Of a stretch of 64,000 bases of DNA, positions 19,894 to 28,703 are shown piece after piece (positions within the stretch are counted from its first letter, which is position 1; every line of letters begins with the position of its first letter). Source of the DNA: Shewanella maritima (GTDB taxonomy: Bacteria > Pseudomonadota > Gammaproteobacteria > Enterobacterales > Shewanellaceae); contig NZ_CP036200.1 of NCBI RefSeq assembly GCF_004295345.1, positions 186,001 to 250,000 on the forward strand, read 5' to 3'. The notes beneath the pieces were generated by a model that saw nothing but the letters and a program-made list of their open reading frames with translations, did not search any database and had not been told where the DNA came from. The translations under genes and the position numbers were made by a program.

Positions 19894-19948
19894 TGATAGC
19901 AAGTTAAAACAAAAAAACGATAACAAGCAGAACAAGGAATTCATCGCA

Positions 19949-22027
19949 ATGAACCAAAACTTAACGCGCTCATCCGTGGCTAAAGCTTGCTCAGTAGCTT
20001 TTGTACTCAGTGCATTGGCTGCAGGTACGCTTTCATCAGCGGCATTAGCAAAAACCGTGTCTGTTAACTCTCCAGATAAGCGCATTAGTATTGCGCTATC
20101 TGATGATGACAACCAATTGAGATATTCAGTTAAGTTTGATGGTAATAACGTCATCAACGACAGCCGCTTAGGTCTAGTGTTTAAACAAATTGGCGAGATG
20201 GGTGCAAACTATAAAATCACTACCAGCGAGGTTACAGCCAATAGCTCTCAATGGGAGCAACCTTGGGGTGAGCGCCAGTTTGTAACCGACAATCATCAAA
20301 AACTCAGCGTTGAACTGTCTAACGGTGAGCTTAACTTCAGCCTAGAGTTTAAAGCCTTTGACGACGGCATTGGTTTTCGCTACCTAGTGCCGACCCAAAC
20401 TGGGCTGAATGGGTTTAAACAACTTGATATCACCAAGGAAATGACTGAGTTCGTCATTCCCGATCCGCACAATGCCACCGCGTGGTGGATCCCTGGACGT
20501 GGTTGGAACCGTTACGAGTACCTATATAACACCACACCTGTATCAAAGGTGGATCGCGCCCATACACCTTTCACCACTAAGCTCTCATCTGGCACTCACA
20601 TTAGTATCCACGAAGCTGCGCTCACCGATTACGCTGCTATGGTGCTGGATCAACGCCGCGACGGTACACTACGCGCTGACTTAACACCTTGGTCTGACGG
20701 TATTTTAGTAAAAACCCAGCCGGGCTTTACAACCCCGTGGCGCACAATTCAAATCAGTGATGATGCAACAGGCCTATTAAACTCAGATTTAATCCTAAAC
20801 CTGAATGAACCAAACAAGCTTGGCGATGTATCCTGGGTGGAGCCTGGCAAGTACATAGGTATTTGGTGGGGCATGCACATTAACGAAAACACCTGGGGAA
20901 GCGGACCAAAACATGGCGCAACCACCAGTGAAACCAAACGTTATATGGACTTTGCCGCTAAATATGGTTTTGACGGAGTCCTAGTTGAAGGCTGGAATAT
21001 CGGTTGGGACGGAAGTTGGTTCCATAACGGCGATGTGTTTAGCTTTACCAAGTCCTATGACGACTTTGATATCGAGGCCGTATCTAAACATGGCCTAGCC
21101 AAAGGCGTGCGTTTAATTGGCCACCACGAAACATCTGGCTCGGTTACCAACTACCGTAGCCAAATGGCAGATGCTTATGATCTGTACCAGAAAAATGGTG
21201 TTACCCAAATCAAAACCGGTTATGTCGCCGATGGCGGAGACATTAAACGCATTGATGAGAACGGTATCGCTCGTCTTGAATGGCATGACAGCCAATTTAT
21301 GGTGAATGAATATCTACACAGCATCAAAGAAGCAGCCAAACGCGGCATTAGCATTAATACCCATGAGCCAATTAAGGCAACGGGCCTGCGCCGCACCTAC
21401 CCTAACTGGATCTCTCGCGAAGGTGCGCGCGGTCAAGAGTTTAATGCTTGGGGCACGCCACCAAATAACCCAGAGCACACGGTAATTTTGCCATACACTC
21501 GCCTACTTGGCGGTCCAATGGACTTTACTCCAGGTATCTTTAACTTAGCACCACAGGGCCTTGATGCCGTGAATCGTGTGCAAACCACCTTAACCAAACA
21601 GCTTGCCCTATACGTAGTGCTATATAGCCCAATCCAAATGGCTGCTGATTTGCCTCGCAACTATGTTGAACGTATGGATGCTTTCCAGTTTATCCAAGAT
21701 GTACCAACCGATTGGAGCGAGAGTAAAGCATTAGCAGGTGAAGTGGGTGACTATTTGGTATTTGCCCGTAAAGCGCGTGAAAATCAAGATTGGTATGTAG
21801 GTGCGATTACCGATGAAGCCGCACGTGAAGTTGATGTAAAGCTAGACTTTCTTGAGGCCAATAAACGCTATGAAGCACAAATCTATCGTGATGGTGAAAA
21901 GGCGAACTGGTTAGACAATCCATATGATTACGTGATTGAAACTAAAACCGTTACTGCTAAAGATGCGTTAACGCTTAAGCTCGCACCTAGTGGTGGCACG
22001 GCGATTCGCTTCAAAGCGCTAAATTGA
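19949..22027 (+). CDS. GH97 alpha-glucosidase, SusB-like
   Basis: Periplasmic alpha-glucosidase of 692 residues; the signal peptide (1-34) ends AALA before KTVS. The family order is present: N-terminal beta-sandwich to about 290, a (beta/alpha)8 barrel (KYIGIWWGMH, FDGVLVEGWN, GHHETSG at 391-397), and a C-terminal sheet domain. Of the inverting-type glutamates, E473 (NTHEPI) and E497 (RGQEFNAWG) are 24 residues apart, exactly as E508 and E532 in Bacteroides SusB, so inverting chemistry is expected. It follows the amylase lipoprotein gene by 55 nt and ends at a very strong terminator, closing this gene group. Confidence 0.93.
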   Translation: MNQNLTRSSVAKACSVAFVLSALAAGTLSSAALAKTVSVNSPDKRISIALSDDDNQLRYSVKFDGNNVINDSRLGLVFKQIGEMGANYKITTSEVTANSSQWEQPWGERQFVTDNHQKLSVELSNGELNFSLEFKAFDDGIGFRYLVPTQTGLNGFKQLDITKEMTEFVIPDPHNATAWWIPGRGWNRYEYLYNTTPVSKVDRAHTPFTTKLSSGTHISIHEAALTDYAAMVLDQRRDGTLRADLTPWSDGILVKTQPGFTTPWRTIQISDDATGLLNSDLILNLNEPNKLGDVSWVEPGKYIGIWWGMHINENTWGSGPKHGATTSETKRYMDFAAKYGFDGVLVEGWNIGWDGSWFHNGDVFSFTKSYDDFDIEAVSKHGLAKGVRLIGHHETSGSVTNYRSQMADAYDLYQKNGVTQIKTGYVADGGDIKRIDENGIARLEWHDSQFMVNEYLHSIKEAAKRGISINTHEPIKATGLRRTYPNWISREGARGQEFNAWGTPPNNPEHTVILPYTRLLGGPMDFTPGIFNLAPQGLDAVNRVQTTLTKQLALYVVLYSPIQMAADLPRNYVERMDAFQFIQDVPTDWSESKALAGEVGDYLVFARKARENQDWYVGAITDEAAREVDVKLDFLEANKRYEAQIYRDGEKANWLDNPYDYVIETKTVTAKDALTLKLAPSGGTAIRFKALN

Positions 22028-22079
22028 TAAAACTGTACTAACAGCCCTAAACAGATAGCACTGTAATTTATAAGGCATC

Positions 22080-22119
22080 GACGCCTCGATGATTGAGTTA
22101 ATCATCGAGGCGTCTTTTT
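22080..22119 (+). terminator. Strong terminator after the GH97 gene
   Basis: A 15-bp perfect stem, GACGCCTCGATGATT (22080-22094) with AATCATCGAGGCGTC (22100-22114), then TTTTT. It isolates the receptor-to-SusB genes from the next unit. Confidence 0.95.
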
Positions 22120-22190
22120 ATTATCTAAATGATATGTGTTGAAGCGAAGTCTCTGTAATCTATATACGTTTCATATATTTAACTACATGA

Positions 22191-22434
22191 GAGCTAATTA
22201 TTGACCTTCCACTAAGGGATGCGAACTTTGACAATGCAAAACGCCGTAAAATCGTCCCCTATGATTACGTTAGGGCTCTGCTTTAGCAACCCTGCTAAAC
22301 AAGCTTGCTTTCTCAAAGCGCATTTCCCTAACGCTAGCCTGCCATAAACTTTTCCGATCTAATTCAACACTAAGAACAAACTCATCTGGCTCACACTTTT
22401 TTCACAAAAACACTGCATATTGATTTCAAAACCA
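22191..22434 (+). other. Possible decayed coding or repeat remnant
   Basis: No complete gene fits 22121-22560. Peptide-like stretches run on in successive frames: one from 22191 to a stop at 22284-22286 (with DLPLRDANFDNAKRRKIVPY), one in another frame ending at 22345 (with NPAKQACFLKAHFPNASLP), then LFRSNSTLRTNSSG to about 22433. This looks like a degenerate short repeat or gene fossil. I cannot name its family, and chance is not excluded. Confidence 0.25.
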
Positions 22435-22571
22435 GGCAAGAGTTGCTTTCTAATTATCGATATCGGCATTATCACATTAAGCAATAAAACTAATTATTTA
22501 CAATACCTTACAAGAGAATCAGCACACCACCAATGTAAACAACTATCGATATCTAGGTTACTGAAATTTTA

Positions 22572-22620
22572 TGAATACGTATGTATTCAGTTGTGCAAAA
22601 ATGCACGCTAACGATAGTAT
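22572..22620 (+). promoter_or_regulatory. Promoter with palindromic operator before the leader RNA and maltose transporter
   Basis: TGAATACGTATGTATTCA (22572-22589) carries the same core as the operators at 11006 and 11155. TTGTGC (22591-22596), an 18-nt spacer and TAGTAT (22615-22620) follow at exactly the spacing seen at 11155-11203. The predicted start is near 22627, about 280 nt before the transporter start codon. Confidence 0.6.
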
Positions 22621-22626
22621 GAAACC

Positions 22627-22823
22627 TGCTAATTTCACTCTCTGCTTGTGGAGATGAAAAGGGCTAGGTCGTTTCTGACACGCGTGTGTCAGTTTTGGAG
22701 TACCTTCATTTTCTTTGTAGTTTGTTAGACTCATCGCTTCGGCGCCAAGTAAAGCAAATTAACAAAGTAACTAGGTCTTTGGCGAATACCCGTCTTAGGG
22801 AGATGTGTATTCGCCATTTTTTT
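22627..22823 (+). ncRNA. Candidate small RNA or attenuator leader, about 197 nt
   Basis: The stretch between the predicted start (about 22627) and a strong terminator (22780-22823) has no convincing ORF but several hairpins. These are CTGACAC/GTGTCAG around GCGT followed by TTTT (22675-22696), a CGC-TTCG-GCG tetraloop stem (22735-22744) possibly enclosed by TTTGTTA and TAACAAA, and the terminator itself. It could be a stand-alone small RNA of the sugar regulon, or a leader that controls the transporter gene by termination. I recognise no known RNA family. Confidence 0.4.
22780..22823 (+). terminator. Terminator 83 nt upstream of the maltose transporter
   Basis: TGGCGAATAC (22780-22789) pairs with GTATTCGCCA (22807-22816), followed by seven Ts. 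It lies after the promoter at 22572-22620 and before the ORF at 22906, so it ends a short transcript or acts as an attenuator. Confidence 0.85.
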
Positions 22824-22905
22824 ATCTGCAGTTTAACCTAGAAAGCTCGTGCTAGTGCACCTACGACAGCAAGCATAAATAACATAAAAAATACCAGGGA
22901 ATGCC

Positions 22906-24477
22906 ATGTCTGCTAATCAATCAAATACAATAACTCAAGGATCTAGCAATACACAGCCAACGGCGATTCAACCGCAATTAAGCTTTTGGCAAATATTCAA
23001 CATGTGTTTTGGTTTTCTCGGGATCCAATTTGGCTTTGCACTGCAAAACGCTAACGTCAGCCGCATTTTCCAAACCCTTGGTGCAGACATAGACGAAATC
23101 CCTATTCTTTGGATTGCAGCACCGCTTACGGGTTTAATCGTACAGCCCATCATTGGCTATATGAGTGACAACACTTGGAATAGCCTAGGTCGCCGTCGCC
23201 CCTACTTTTTAATCGGTGCGATTTGTACCACGTTATCACTGTTCATCATGCCGCACTCTCCGACCTTGTGGATCGCTGCTGGTATGCTGTGGATCATGGA
23301 CGCTTCAATTAACATCGCCATGGAGCCGTTTCGCGCATTTGTAGGTGACAATCTACCAAAAAATCAGCGTACCCAAGGCTATGCAATGCAAAGCTTCTTT
23401 ATTGGCATCGGCGCTGTTATCGCATCATCACTTCCATACATTCTGACTAACTATTTTGACGTAGCAAATACCGCGCCTGCAGGTGAAATTGCAGACTCAG
23501 TCACTTACTCTTTTTATTTTGGTGCAGTCGTGCTGTTCCTAGCCGTTGGATGGACCATTATCTCATCAAAAGAATACTCGCCGGAGGAGCTCGAAGCTTT
23601 TAATGGCAAAGCACACGAAAACGTTAATGGTCACAACACACAAAAGCGCAGTGCAAAGCAATATCAAACCGGTGCTATGATCTGGATGGCCATTGGCGCA
23701 ATTTTTACCGCCGCTATTTTCACCCAAGGGCTAGAGCAAGAGCTATATATCCTGAGTATCGGTATTTTCGCATTTGGTCCGCTGCAGCTTTTCTGCTCGC
23801 TGAAGCTTAAAAAAGACACTAACGCAGACAATCATGGTTTGGCTTTTAATGTGGTTAACGACTTATTCCACATGCCTAAGGCTATGAGGCAGCTTGCTGT
23901 AGTGCAGTTCTTCGCCTGGTTTGCGCTGTTCGCGATGTGGATTTACACCACAGCTGCAGTAACGTCATTTCACTACGGCAGTACTGATGTACTTAGCAAA
24001 GCTTATAATGATGGCGCAGATTGGGTAGGTATTTTATTCGCGTCATACAATGGTTTTGCTGCGGTTGCCGCGGTAATTATTCCATTTCTAGCTAAAGCTG
24101 TTGGTATTAAGTTTACCCATACCATCAACATGTTCCTGGGCGGTTTCGGTCTTATCAGCTTCTACTTTATTACCGACCCAAGTCTGCTTTGGCTGCCGAT
24201 GATTGGCGTTGGTTTTGCGTGGGCTTCAATCTTATCAGTGCCTTACGCCATGTTATCGGGTGTACTACCACCAAACAAAATGGGCGTGTACATGGGTATC
24301 TTCAACTTCTTTATTGTTATCCCACAGCTACTCGCCGCAAGTGTACTTGGTCTGCTGTTAAAACTGTTTTTCCAGGGACAACCCATTTATGCAGTCGTCA
24401 TGGGCGGCGTATTCATGCTCATGTCGGGAATTGCTGTGCACTTTGTTCAACAATCACCAGAGCAAGAGCAGGTTTAA
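22906..24477 (+). CDS. Maltose/maltodextrin transporter, GPH (SLC45-like) MFS family
   Basis: Inner-membrane symporter of 523 residues with about 12 hydrophobic segments. Family marks: FGIQFGFALQNANVSRIFQ near the first helix, GYMSDNTWNSLGRRRPYF (motif A of the GPH/sucrose-maltose group), and MEPFRAFVGDNLP. Relatives in Caulobacter and Xanthomonas are called MalY or SuxC and import maltose or sucrose. With amylases and a glucoamylase around it, maltose is the likely substrate. The start has AGGGA 6 nt upstream. A promoter with operator, and a terminator-like hairpin, precede it. The GH15 gene follows after 62 nt and is probably co-transcribed. Confidence 0.88.
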   Translation: MSANQSNTITQGSSNTQPTAIQPQLSFWQIFNMCFGFLGIQFGFALQNANVSRIFQTLGADIDEIPILWIAAPLTGLIVQPIIGYMSDNTWNSLGRRRPYFLIGAICTTLSLFIMPHSPTLWIAAGMLWIMDASINIAMEPFRAFVGDNLPKNQRTQGYAMQSFFIGIGAVIASSLPYILTNYFDVANTAPAGEIADSVTYSFYFGAVVLFLAVGWTIISSKEYSPEELEAFNGKAHENVNGHNTQKRSAKQYQTGAMIWMAIGAIFTAAIFTQGLEQELYILSIGIFAFGPLQLFCSLKLKKDTNADNHGLAFNVVNDLFHMPKAMRQLAVVQFFAWFALFAMWIYTTAAVTSFHYGSTDVLSKAYNDGADWVGILFASYNGFAAVAAVIIPFLAKAVGIKFTHTINMFLGGFGLISFYFITDPSLLWLPMIGVGFAWASILSVPYAMLSGVLPPNKMGVYMGIFNFFIVIPQLLAASVLGLLLKLFFQGQPIYAVVMGGVFMLMSGIAVHFVQQSPEQEQV

Positions 24478-24539
24478 CCTACTTAAAGCACACTTATAAA
24501 AAACAACAAAATCAATTATCAATACAATTGGGGAAGCAC

Positions 24540-26996
24540 ATGGTTTCAAACACTAAACTTAAGCCGCTAGCTGCCGGTATTTCGATTGCACTGCTGGGTT
24601 TAAGCTTAACTGCATGTACTAAAGATGAAGCAGTTACTTCAGCTGAAGCGCAAAGTGTTCAAGCGGCAGCAAGTTCAAGCGTCGCACCGGGCGCGCCAGG
24701 TATCGACCCTACGTGGGCATTTTCTGGAAAAACCGGCATTGGTACTTCTTACGAACCTTATGTGAACGGTCAGTATCAATCACAAGCTGACAACCCTGTC
24801 AGTAAAGTTTGGTTTAGTGTTGCTCAAGGTATTTTAACCGAAACCATGTACGGGCTTATCCACAACGCACAGCTAAAAGAAATGCAGTTTGTGATTGCGG
24901 GTAATGGCTTTGTTGATACCGAAAAAGACGACACCATCTCTAGCATTGAATACTTGCATCAAGATGAGCAAGGCCGCCCTCTTTCACTTGCTTATAAAAT
25001 CGTTAACAAGGATAAAGATGGCAAGTACCAAATTGAAAAGCACATATTTACCGATCCCAATCGCGACAGCTTAATGATGAAAGTGGTATTTACCGCATTT
25101 GAAGATGGTATTACCCCTTACTTATATGCTAATCCGCATGTCGATAATAGTGGCGCCAATGATATCGCGTTTGTAGAAGGCAACACGTTAGTTGCTCATA
25201 CAGACAAAGCCGACTCATCTTATATGACCATCACATCTGATGTGAAATTTGCCAAGGCATCTGCAGGTTTTGTTGGCACTTCAGATGGTGTAAGCGAAAT
25301 CAAATCAAGCGGCGAGCTAAAATCAGTCTATCAAACCACCAGCGACAAGAATGCTGGCGGCAATGTCGCACTAACGGCGCAATATCCAGCGGTAAACAAA
25401 GATAAGCCATTGGTGATGAACCTCACCATAGGTTTTGGTGACAATAAACAAAACAGCCTTAGCAATGCAACAGCCACCTTAAACGATGGTTATGATGCAG
25501 TATTAAGTGCTTATTTGGGCGATGACAAGCACCTTGGCTGGAAAGACTATCTTGCAAGTCTGAGCCCGTTAGAGCGCATGGCGGCGACCACCACCGATGG
25601 TGGTAAGTTGCTTAACGCTAGTGCACTTGTGCTAAAAGCCCAAGAAGATAAAACCCATGGTGGCGCCTTGATTGCATCACTTTCTAACCCATGGGGCGAT
25701 GCCGTTTCAGCCAAAGTTGGCAGCACCGGTTATAAAGCCGTATGGCCACGTGATTTTTACCAATGTGCAATGGCATTTTTAGCCATGGGCGATACCGAAA
25801 CCCCACGTGTTGCTTTTGAATACCTTGAAAAAGTACAAGTAAGCGCAAATACCCCAGGCTTTGAAGGGGCACCAGGTTGGTTCTTACAAAAAACCCATGT
25901 TGATGGCCAAATTGAGTGGGTTGGTGTGCAGCTTGACCAAACCGCTATGCCACTGATGCTAGGTTGGAAACTCTGGCAGGCAGGAGTATTCACTGACGCG
26001 GAAATTAGCGATTGGTATAACAAGATGCTTAAACCTGCGGCTAATTTCTTGGTTAAAGGCGGAAAAGTAAAATTAGACTGGAACGATACACAAATCACGC
26101 CACCAGCAACACAACAAGAGCGCTGGGAAGAGCAAGCGGGCTACTCACCTTCTACCATAGCGGCGATTATTTCAGGGCTGGTAGCGGCTGATGACCTAGC
26201 CAAACTTGCAGGCGATAGCAATCAAGACTACTTGAAAGTTGCCGAGGCACTGGTTGCTAAACTTGAGCAAACCACGATTACCACCAATGGCAGCCTAAAC
26301 AGCAAAATCGATGGTAAGCCATATTACCTACGGATCAGCCCAAATGGTCAGCCAAATACAGATCAAAAACTGCTTGATAACAATGGTAAGCCAGGTCTCG
26401 ACCAACGCACTATTTTGGACGGTGGTTTCCTTGAGCTAGTTCGCTACGGTGTGAAGAGTCCAACCGATGAAGTTGTGCAAAACAGTGTGACCTTGATTGA
26501 CGACATGACCTTAGAGCACAATTTGCGTGTGCGTTATGAGTTCACCGCGAAAGACGGCAGTCAAGTTCCAGGCTTCCGCCGTTATGGTAACGATGGTTAC
26601 GGTGAAGACGTCAATACAGGTTTAGGTTACGCTGAAAATGGCAATACACCTGAGCAGCGCGGTCGTGTTTGGCCGTTCTTTACAGGTGAGCGTGGTCACT
26701 ACGAGCTTGCATTAGCTAAAGCGACCAACACCCTTAATGCTGAAACTAAATCAGACTTAATCAATACCTATGTTCAGGGCATGGAAACCTTTGCCAATAG
26801 TGGCTTAATGCTGCCAGAGCAAGCCTGGGATGGCGTAGGTAACCCAACTCGCTATCAGTATAAGCTAGGTGATGGCACTAACTCAGCGACCCCACTTGCT
26901 TGGACTCACGCAGAATACGTGAAACTAGTGCGCTCAATGGCTGATGAGCAAGTATGGGATCACTACCCTATCGTGTCAGATGCTTTAATAAAGTAA
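24540..26996 (+). CDS. GH15 glucoamylase lipoprotein
   Basis: Glucan 1,4-alpha-glucosidase of 818 residues that releases glucose from chain ends by inversion. A lipoprotein signal ends LSLTAC with Cys22; a Ser/Ala-rich linker follows. Visible: the N-terminal beta-sandwich domain, then the (alpha/alpha)6 barrel with WPRDFYQCAMAFLAMGD, QLDQTAMPL, ERWEEQAGYSPSTIAA (general acid E530/E531) and WPFFTGERGHYELA (general base E717). I start at ATG 24540, which has GGGGAA upstream and begins the lipoprotein signal. The frame stays open back to 24189, but that overlaps the transporter and is not coding. A terminator follows at 27021. Confidence 0.93.
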   Translation: MVSNTKLKPLAAGISIALLGLSLTACTKDEAVTSAEAQSVQAAASSSVAPGAPGIDPTWAFSGKTGIGTSYEPYVNGQYQSQADNPVSKVWFSVAQGILTETMYGLIHNAQLKEMQFVIAGNGFVDTEKDDTISSIEYLHQDEQGRPLSLAYKIVNKDKDGKYQIEKHIFTDPNRDSLMMKVVFTAFEDGITPYLYANPHVDNSGANDIAFVEGNTLVAHTDKADSSYMTITSDVKFAKASAGFVGTSDGVSEIKSSGELKSVYQTTSDKNAGGNVALTAQYPAVNKDKPLVMNLTIGFGDNKQNSLSNATATLNDGYDAVLSAYLGDDKHLGWKDYLASLSPLERMAATTTDGGKLLNASALVLKAQEDKTHGGALIASLSNPWGDAVSAKVGSTGYKAVWPRDFYQCAMAFLAMGDTETPRVAFEYLEKVQVSANTPGFEGAPGWFLQKTHVDGQIEWVGVQLDQTAMPLMLGWKLWQAGVFTDAEISDWYNKMLKPAANFLVKGGKVKLDWNDTQITPPATQQERWEEQAGYSPSTIAAIISGLVAADDLAKLAGDSNQDYLKVAEALVAKLEQTTITTNGSLNSKIDGKPYYLRISPNGQPNTDQKLLDNNGKPGLDQRTILDGGFLELVRYGVKSPTDEVVQNSVTLIDDMTLEHNLRVRYEFTAKDGSQVPGFRRYGNDGYGEDVNTGLGYAENGNTPEQRGRVWPFFTGERGHYELALAKATNTLNAETKSDLINTYVQGMETFANSGLMLPEQAWDGVGNPTRYQYKLGDGTNSATPLAWTHAEYVKLVRSMADEQVWDHYPIVSDALIK

Positions 26997-27020
26997 TATA
27001 TAGACACTAATGTTTAAACA

Positions 27021-27054
27021 AAATCCCATACTCTGACCAGTGTGGGATTTTTTT
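27021..27054 (+). terminator. Terminator after the glucoamylase gene
   Basis: AAATCCCATACT, 6-nt loop, AGTGTGGGATTT with seven or more Ts, 24 nt after the stop. Confidence 0.88.
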
Positions 27055-27140
27055 ATATATATCATATTGTTAAATCGAGCTTAAACTGCTAATAATAGTC
27101 ACCACTCAATTTGGTGTTTAAGTTTAAGGAAAACAACACA

Positions 27141-27524
27141 ATGGAATGGTATCTAAAGGTTCTCAAAAACTATTTTGTTTTTAGTGGTCGCGCACGTCGT
27201 AAAGAATACTGGATGTTTACCCTAATCAACATTATCGTCAGCATTGTACTTACAATGTTAGATATGGGAGTCGGTACATACAATGAATTAACTGGTTATG
27301 GTGTATTTAGCGGTATTTATACATTGCTGGTACTTATTCCAAGTATTGCCGTTGCCGTGCGAAGATTACACGATACCGGACACTCTGGCTGGTGGTTACT
27401 GCTTATTTTAATCCCATTACTAGGTGCATTAATCTTGTTAGTGGTTATGTGCTTCAATTCAAAAGAAGATAACGAGTACGGACCAAATCCAAAGGCTGTT
27501 AACGTTGATCAGGTTGCTGCCTAA
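27141..27524 (+). CDS. DUF805 inner-membrane protein
   Basis: Membrane protein of 127 residues in the YhaH/YhaI-like DUF805 family, function unknown. Visible: the family start MEWYLKVLKNYFVFSGRARRKEYWMF, about four hydrophobic segments, and RRLHDTGHSGWWLLL. The ATG at 27141 matches family starts and has AAGGA upstream; the open frame to 27111 is not needed. It has its own transcription unit and no obvious link with the sugar genes. Confidence 0.9.
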   Translation: MEWYLKVLKNYFVFSGRARRKEYWMFTLINIIVSIVLTMLDMGVGTYNELTGYGVFSGIYTLLVLIPSIAVAVRRLHDTGHSGWWLLLILIPLLGALILLVVMCFNSKEDNEYGPNPKAVNVDQVAA

Positions 27525-27550
27525 TCTATAACTAACAACTGCAATAAACT

Positions 27551-27582
27551 AAAAAGGGTATCCATACTAGATACCCTTTTTT
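27551..27582. terminator. Bidirectional terminator
   Basis: AAAAAGGGTATC, 7-nt loop, GATACCCTTTTTT, with T-rich tails on both strands. It serves the DUF805 gene (stop 27524) and the converging gene ending at 27612. Confidence 0.88.
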
Positions 27583-27611
27583 GTTTCCCCGCGCGGCTGA
27601 ATAAAGTCTAC

Positions 27612-28577
27612 TTACAGTAAATACTGCCAAAACACCCCATAGGTACTAAAGTCATTCCCTACTCGGGTAATGAAGCCTGTACTAGCGTTAAATTTAAGGC
27701 TATTACGTTTATCAATTGCATAAGAATAAGTTACTCCGAGACGAGAATTACGCTCTTCATCATTGCTATCAGCACCATCTTGAGTCGTATCCGCACCAAA
27801 AAAATAATTGCCGCTTACCGACAACCAATCTCCACTATCTAATGTATAGATAATGTGAATCTGAGCACTATATTGCGGCGCTTTTTCTAGAAAAACATCA
27901 TTATAGAAATTGTCATTATCGCTATAAAAACGCACTGTCGCGTTTAAACCATATTGCCACTTTTCTTGCGTGTAAGATAATCCTAACCCAGGCCTAAAAA
28001 CCCATTGATTAGTACCGGTATTTAACAATTTATCACTGTCATAACTGCCCCAAGGCGCTTCAACTTGCAAGCTAGTTCCAATGACCAAACCCGCTTTATA
28101 GCTTGACCACTGTTGCAATGACAAAGCTGGTGCACCATAAAAGTTCCAAGAGAGTTTAAACGCAGGATCGCCGAAGCCACATTGTTCACCTTCTACGAAT
28201 TCGCCTTGGAAAGTTGCACTACCTTCGATACAAGCGCGCGTGGTACCAACATCAAACTTTGCCGATTGACCAAACAAGGCAAAGGTACGTGCATACCCCA
28301 CCGCGGCGGCCTTTGCAGTTAGCTGGGCATCTTTTACGGTCACACCTGGTGCCGGAGACAATCCGCCATGGGAATAGACGAGTCCTGCTGCTACAAATTC
28401 AAGATCAATTGGCACGTTGGTGTAACTGCGGGGTTCGAGATCTTGTGCACGACAATTGCCGCTTATCAACAGCGATGCTATTAACACGATGCTAGAGACA
28501 TGCGGTCTTACAAGCGTAAGCTGACAAGTCACAGGAAAGGATAAAGCGGATGAAAGGTTAAGAGTTTGTTTACCCAT
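27612..28577 (-). CDS. Outer-membrane beta-barrel protein, phenol MetA-pathway (transporter) family
   Basis: Predicted secreted protein of 321 residues: a signal peptide ends about residue 45 (SGNCRA before QDLEPRSYTNVP), and the mature part is rich in alternating aromatic strands ending in FWQYLL, as in outer-membrane barrels. The opening DLEPRSYTNVPIDLEFVAAG is the mark of the PF13557-type family, whose function is unsettled. ATG 28577 is preferred; a TTG at 28589 is four codons upstream. It is located between the sugar genes and their LacI-type regulator and on the regulator's strand, so a link with sugar uptake is possible but unproven. Confidence 0.72.
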   Translation of the reverse strand: MGKQTLNLSSALSFPVTCQLTLVRPHVSSIVLIASLLISGNCRAQDLEPRSYTNVPIDLEFVAAGLVYSHGGLSPAPGVTVKDAQLTAKAAAVGYARTFALFGQSAKFDVGTTRACIEGSATFQGEFVEGEQCGFGDPAFKLSWNFYGAPALSLQQWSSYKAGLVIGTSLQVEAPWGSYDSDKLLNTGTNQWVFRPGLGLSYTQEKWQYGLNATVRFYSDNDNFYNDVFLEKAPQYSAQIHIIYTLDSGDWLSVSGNYFFGADTTQDGADSNDEERNSRLGVTYSYAIDKRNSLKFNASTGFITRVGNDFSTYGVFWQYLL

Positions 28578-28703
28578 ATTAAATTGCAATTCCCTGCAAA
28601 GTTAAATCTACGAGTTAGCAGCAAGCTTTTCGTCAGCAGGCTGGGGCTTATTAGTCACACTAAACTCGCCTGCTTTAGAAATACACAGCCTTTAAATGAG
28701 AAA

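Noticed and set aside
22420..22611. Open frame of 63 codons before the maltose transporter
   Set aside because: No ribosome site or recognisable sequence, and it runs through the promoter and operator at 22572-22620.
24189..24539. Upstream extension of the glucoamylase frame
   Set aside because: It runs inside the transporter gene and would put 117 residues before a perfect lipoprotein signal; ATG 24540 has its own ribosome site.
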